This document shows, in pieces, positions 61,698 through 64,000 of a DNA stretch of 64,000 nucleotides. The translations under genes and the position numbers were made by a program. Origin of the DNA: Acidobacteriota bacterium (GTDB lineage: Bacteria > Acidobacteriota > Terriglobia > Terriglobales > SCQP01); the NCBI GenBank assembly GCA_027315185.1, contig DAHUYO010000011.1, forward strand, positions 1 through 64,000, in the 5' to 3' direction. Position 1 is the stretch's first letter; every line of letters begins with the position of its first letter. A model generated the notes under the pieces. The model made no database searches. It saw only the letters and a program-made list of their open reading frames with translations, and had not been told where the DNA came from.

Positions 61698-62804
61698 GTG
61701 GCTGTTTCCGCCCCTGACCGCTCGGCTGGCCCGCTGGTCCAGCGCCTGACTGCCCGCCTTACCGCGGGCGAGCGCATCACCCCGGACGAAGCCGCAGCGC
61801 TGTGGCGCAGCGCCGGCGACGCCGAACTGCGCGCGCTGGCTGCCCAGGTCCGCGCCCGCCATCATGCCCCGGGCGATTGCACCTACCTGGTGATGCGCAT
61901 CATCAATTACACCAATGTCTGCGTCGCGCAATGCGACTACTGCGCCTTTTACGTCCTCCCCGGCCGCCCCGGCGGTTATCTGCTCAGCCGCGAGCAGGTC
62001 TTCGCCAAGCTGGATGAATTGCTCGCCCTGGGCGGCGACCTGGCGGGCTTCAACGGCGGGTTCAATCCGCATCTCCCGCTCGACTACTACTGCGATCTTT
62101 TCTCCGCCATTCGCCAGCGCTACGGCGACCGGCTGGAGTTCTATGCCCTTACCGTCGCCGAGTTCCTCTACCTCGCCGATCACGCCAAGCTGTCCCTCGG
62201 CCAAGCCGCCGAGCGCTTCCGCGCCGCCGGCGTGCGCTGGATCACCGGCGGCGGCGCGGAGATCCTGACCGACCGCTTCCGCTCCCGCCACAGCAAATTC
62301 AAGTACAGCGTCGCGGATTTTTTCGCCGCCCAGCGCGCCATCCTCGCCGCCGGCCTGCGCACCACCGCCACCATGGTGATCGGCTTCGATGAAACCATCG
62401 AGGAACGCATCGAGCATCTGGAGCGCACGCGCCAATTCCAGGACGAAACCGGCGGTGTGGCGAGCTTTCTCTGCTGGACCTACAAGCCCTACTCCACCGC
62501 CCTGGGCGGCGCCGAGGTCGCCAGCGGCGAATACCTCCGCCATCTCGCCCTTTGCCGCATTTATCTCGATAACATCCCCCGCATCCGCACCTCCGTGCTG
62601 ACGCAAAATGAGCGCGCCCTCGACGGACTGGGCTATGGCGCCGACGACTTCGATCTGCCCATCGAGGACGAAGTGACGCAAAAGGCCGGCGCCACCATCA
62701 GCCTGGACTTCGACCGTCTCCTCGCGCACGCCCGCGGCCTCGGCTTCAACCCCCGCTATCGCCACGTTGCGTCCGGCGCTGCGGCGAGCGTGGAACGATT
62801 CTGA
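61698..62804 (+). CDS. mqnC: dehypoxanthine futalosine cyclase (radical SAM, menaquinone synthesis)
   Basis: A 368-residue radical-SAM enzyme with the cluster motif C75-x3-C79-x2-C82 in NVCVAQCDYCAFYV. It cyclises dehypoxanthinyl futalosine to cyclic DHFL in the futalosine route to menaquinone. LAGFNGGFNPHLPLDYY, GLRTTATMVIGFDETIEERIEHLERTRQFQDETGG and DFDLPIEDEVTQKAGA support the MqnC/MqnE/CofH superfamily; the Q-D-E-T-G-G and the absence of CofH-specific extensions favour MqnC. The start is GTG 61698. It diverges from the PIN cassette. Confidence 0.9.
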   Translation: MAVSAPDRSAGPLVQRLTARLTAGERITPDEAAALWRSAGDAELRALAAQVRARHHAPGDCTYLVMRIINYTNVCVAQCDYCAFYVLPGRPGGYLLSREQVFAKLDELLALGGDLAGFNGGFNPHLPLDYYCDLFSAIRQRYGDRLEFYALTVAEFLYLADHAKLSLGQAAERFRAAGVRWITGGGAEILTDRFRSRHSKFKYSVADFFAAQRAILAAGLRTTATMVIGFDETIEERIEHLERTRQFQDETGGVASFLCWTYKPYSTALGGAEVASGEYLRHLALCRIYLDNIPRIRTSVLTQNERALDGLGYGADDFDLPIEDEVTQKAGATISLDFDRLLAHARGLGFNPRYRHVASGAAASVERF

Positions 62805-62829
62805 AGAATCGGGAACGGAGGTTTGTCAC

Positions 62830-63363
62830 ATGGCAAAGCTCGTGTATGGATTGAACCAGTCCCTGGACGGCTACGTTGACCACCAGCAATTGGGCCCGCC
62901 GGACCCGGTGCTCTTTCGTCATTTCACGGAGCACGTGCGCGGCTTGACGGGCATGGTGTACGGCCGCCGCATCTACGAGATCATGCGTTATTGGGACGAT
63001 GACGTGCCGGACTGGGACGCGGAGGACCGCGAGTTCGCGGCGGCGTGGCGAAGCCGGCCGAAGTGGGTTGTGTCGCGCTCGTCGCCATCGGTCGGTCCCA
63101 ACGCCACGCTTGTCGGCAATGACTTCGAGGCGGTAATCCGCGGGCTGAAGGCCCAGCTCGATGGGGAGATTGACGTTGCCGGACCGGATTTGGCAGGAAG
63201 CCTGACCAGCCTGGGACTTATTGACGAGTACCGACTCTACTTCCGGCCCATCGTGTTGGGGCGTGGCACGCCGTTCTTCGCCGGTCCCCGGCCGCCGCTC
63301 CGCCTGGTGGCCAGCGATCAACTCGGCGCGGACGTGGTTCGGTTGACCTACGTTCCTGCATAA
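62830..63363 (+). CDS. dihydrofolate-reductase-like (RibD C-terminal) protein
   Basis: A 177-residue protein of the DHFR/RibD_C fold. It starts KLVYGLNQSLDGYVD, contains GMVYGRRIYEIM and KWVVSRSSP, and ends VAGPDLAGSLTSLGLIDEYRLYFRPIVLGRGTPFF, all typical of the widely distributed YyaP/YwjB group rather than true DHFR. A nucleotide-dependent reductase is inferred; the substrate is unknown. GGAGG lies 8 bases before the ATG. It follows mqnC by 25 bases. Confidence 0.88.
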   Translation: MAKLVYGLNQSLDGYVDHQQLGPPDPVLFRHFTEHVRGLTGMVYGRRIYEIMRYWDDDVPDWDAEDREFAAAWRSRPKWVVSRSSPSVGPNATLVGNDFEAVIRGLKAQLDGEIDVAGPDLAGSLTSLGLIDEYRLYFRPIVLGRGTPFFAGPRPPLRLVASDQLGADVVRLTYVPA

Positions 63364-63509
63364 TCGCGCGACGCGCCCGACGGACCGCGGCAATTTGCCA
63401 GGCGCATTTTGGGTCACATCCGCGTTTCCCACGGAGACGCAGCCCGGCGGCGGAGCCTCCACTCCAATATCCGCCGCGCTGACCCGCCGCCCTATTCTAA
63501 AATCGCAAG

Positions 63510-64000
63510 GTGTCCGCTCCGCCCACCGAGCCTCGCAATGCCGCCGGTGAACCTTCGCCTGCCGGCAGACCAGCAGCCGGTGAGCCCTCCGGCGCGGGCG
63601 ATCCCTCCGCCCGGCCGCCCTCGGGGCGAGCCGCCGAACTGCCCAAGGAAGTTCCCCAGACTCCGCTGATGCGGCAGTACTGGGGCGTCAAGCGCCGCTG
63701 CCCGGAGGCGCTGCTGCTGTTCCGCCTGGGGGATTTCTATGAGCTCTTCTTCGCCGACGCCGTCACCGCGGCGCGGGAGTTGGAAATCACCCTCACCTCG
63801 CGCAACAAGGAAAAGGGCGTGCCCATCCCCATGTGCGGCGTGCCCTACCATTCGGCGCAGAACTATATCACCCGGCTGATCCAAAAAGGCTACAAGGTCG
63901 CCATCTGCGATCAGATGGAGGACGCCAAGCAGGCCAAGAAATTGGTGAAGCGGGAGATCACCCGCGTGCTCACGCCCGGCACCGCCGCCGCGCAAAGCGG
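63510..64000 (+). CDS. mutS: DNA mismatch repair protein MutS, N-terminal part
   Basis: The first 163 codons are present; the gene runs off the right edge. After a Pro/Ala-rich tail of about 50 residues, the mismatch-recognition domain begins with [34 protein letters not shown]. It includes the F-Y-E motif that stacks on mispaired bases, then [18 protein letters not shown] and [15 protein letters not shown]. The start is GTG 63510 after an AAGG-like sequence; a later start inside the disordered tail is possible. Confidence 0.93.
   Translation, partial: MSAPPTEPRNAAGEPSPAGRPAAGEPSGAGDPSARPPSGRAAELPKEVPQTPLMRQYWGVKRRCPEALLLFRLGDFYELFFADAVTAARELEITLTSRNKEKGVPIPMCGVPYHSAQNYITRLIQKGYKVAICDQMEDAKQAKKLVKREITRVLTPGTAAAQS

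Noticed and set aside
1-64000. Search for CRISPR arrays, rRNA, prophage and complete IS elements
   Set aside because: None seen. The 'holin' label of the 2576 gene family has no phage genes near it.

Overview
The window is a GC-rich stretch of bacterial chromosome that reads as an acidobacterium (Acidobacteriota). The evidence is the family mix: an Oar-like TonB-dependent receptor with an N-terminal carboxypeptidase-regulatory fold, a VWFA-related protein of the acidobacterial type, tandem TPR lipoprotein-like genes, a GMC oxidoreductase with a gluconate-2-dehydrogenase subunit-3 partner, a Kdo hydroxylase (Gram-negative LPS) and futalosine-pathway menaquinone synthesis (MqnC). No rRNA, CRISPR array or complete mobile element was seen. 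One tRNA (Arg-ACG) is present, and a transposition ATPase is cut by the left edge.

Layout. (1) 0-30 kb is a stress and energy island: DUF5335, Hsp20, a zinc-ribbon peptide, a holin-like membrane peptide, a phosphoketolase / proton-pumping P-type ATPase / HAD operon, exported small proteins, a Thivi_2564-type membrane peptide, a glycosyltransferase/GH130 pair, DoxX, VOC, NUDIX, two tandem UspA proteins, a cupredoxin next to a haem-bearing outer-membrane barrel protein, and a two-component system whose regulator is a sigma-54 activator. Several promoters in this island carry a -24/-12 (TGGC/TGC) arrangement. This suggests one sigma-54 regulon run by the local kinase and regulator at 26.6-30.0 kb. 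(2) 30-37 kb: a CLC chloride transporter with CBS domains, Kdo hydroxylase, a membrane histidine kinase, an A-type Fe-S carrier and a seven-haem cytochrome c. (3) 37.6-48.1 kb: TonB receptor, two TPR proteins and a VWFA protein in one orientation, facing a TPR/secretin gene that carries a frameshift. (4) 48.4-52.9 kb: an ilvC-ilvB-ilvN operon diverging from a TetR regulator, with a TetR-type dyad at the ilvC start; then DinB. (5) 53-64 kb: a VapBC pair with a tandem palindromic operator, a GMC dehydrogenase triad, an S9 peptidase, a redoxin, a tightly overlapping TIGR04255 / unknown / PIN-domain operon, mqnC, a DHFR-like reductase and the start of mutS.

The best candidates for something undescribed are the putative sigma-54 stress/energy regulon of the left half and the three-gene TIGR04255-unknown-PIN cassette at 60.0-61.6 kb. 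Decayed genes worth noting are a HAD-GH65 fusion that has lost the GH65 body, a fragment of a second VWFA gene and the frameshifted secretin. All family assignments were made by reading the sequence; no database search was run.
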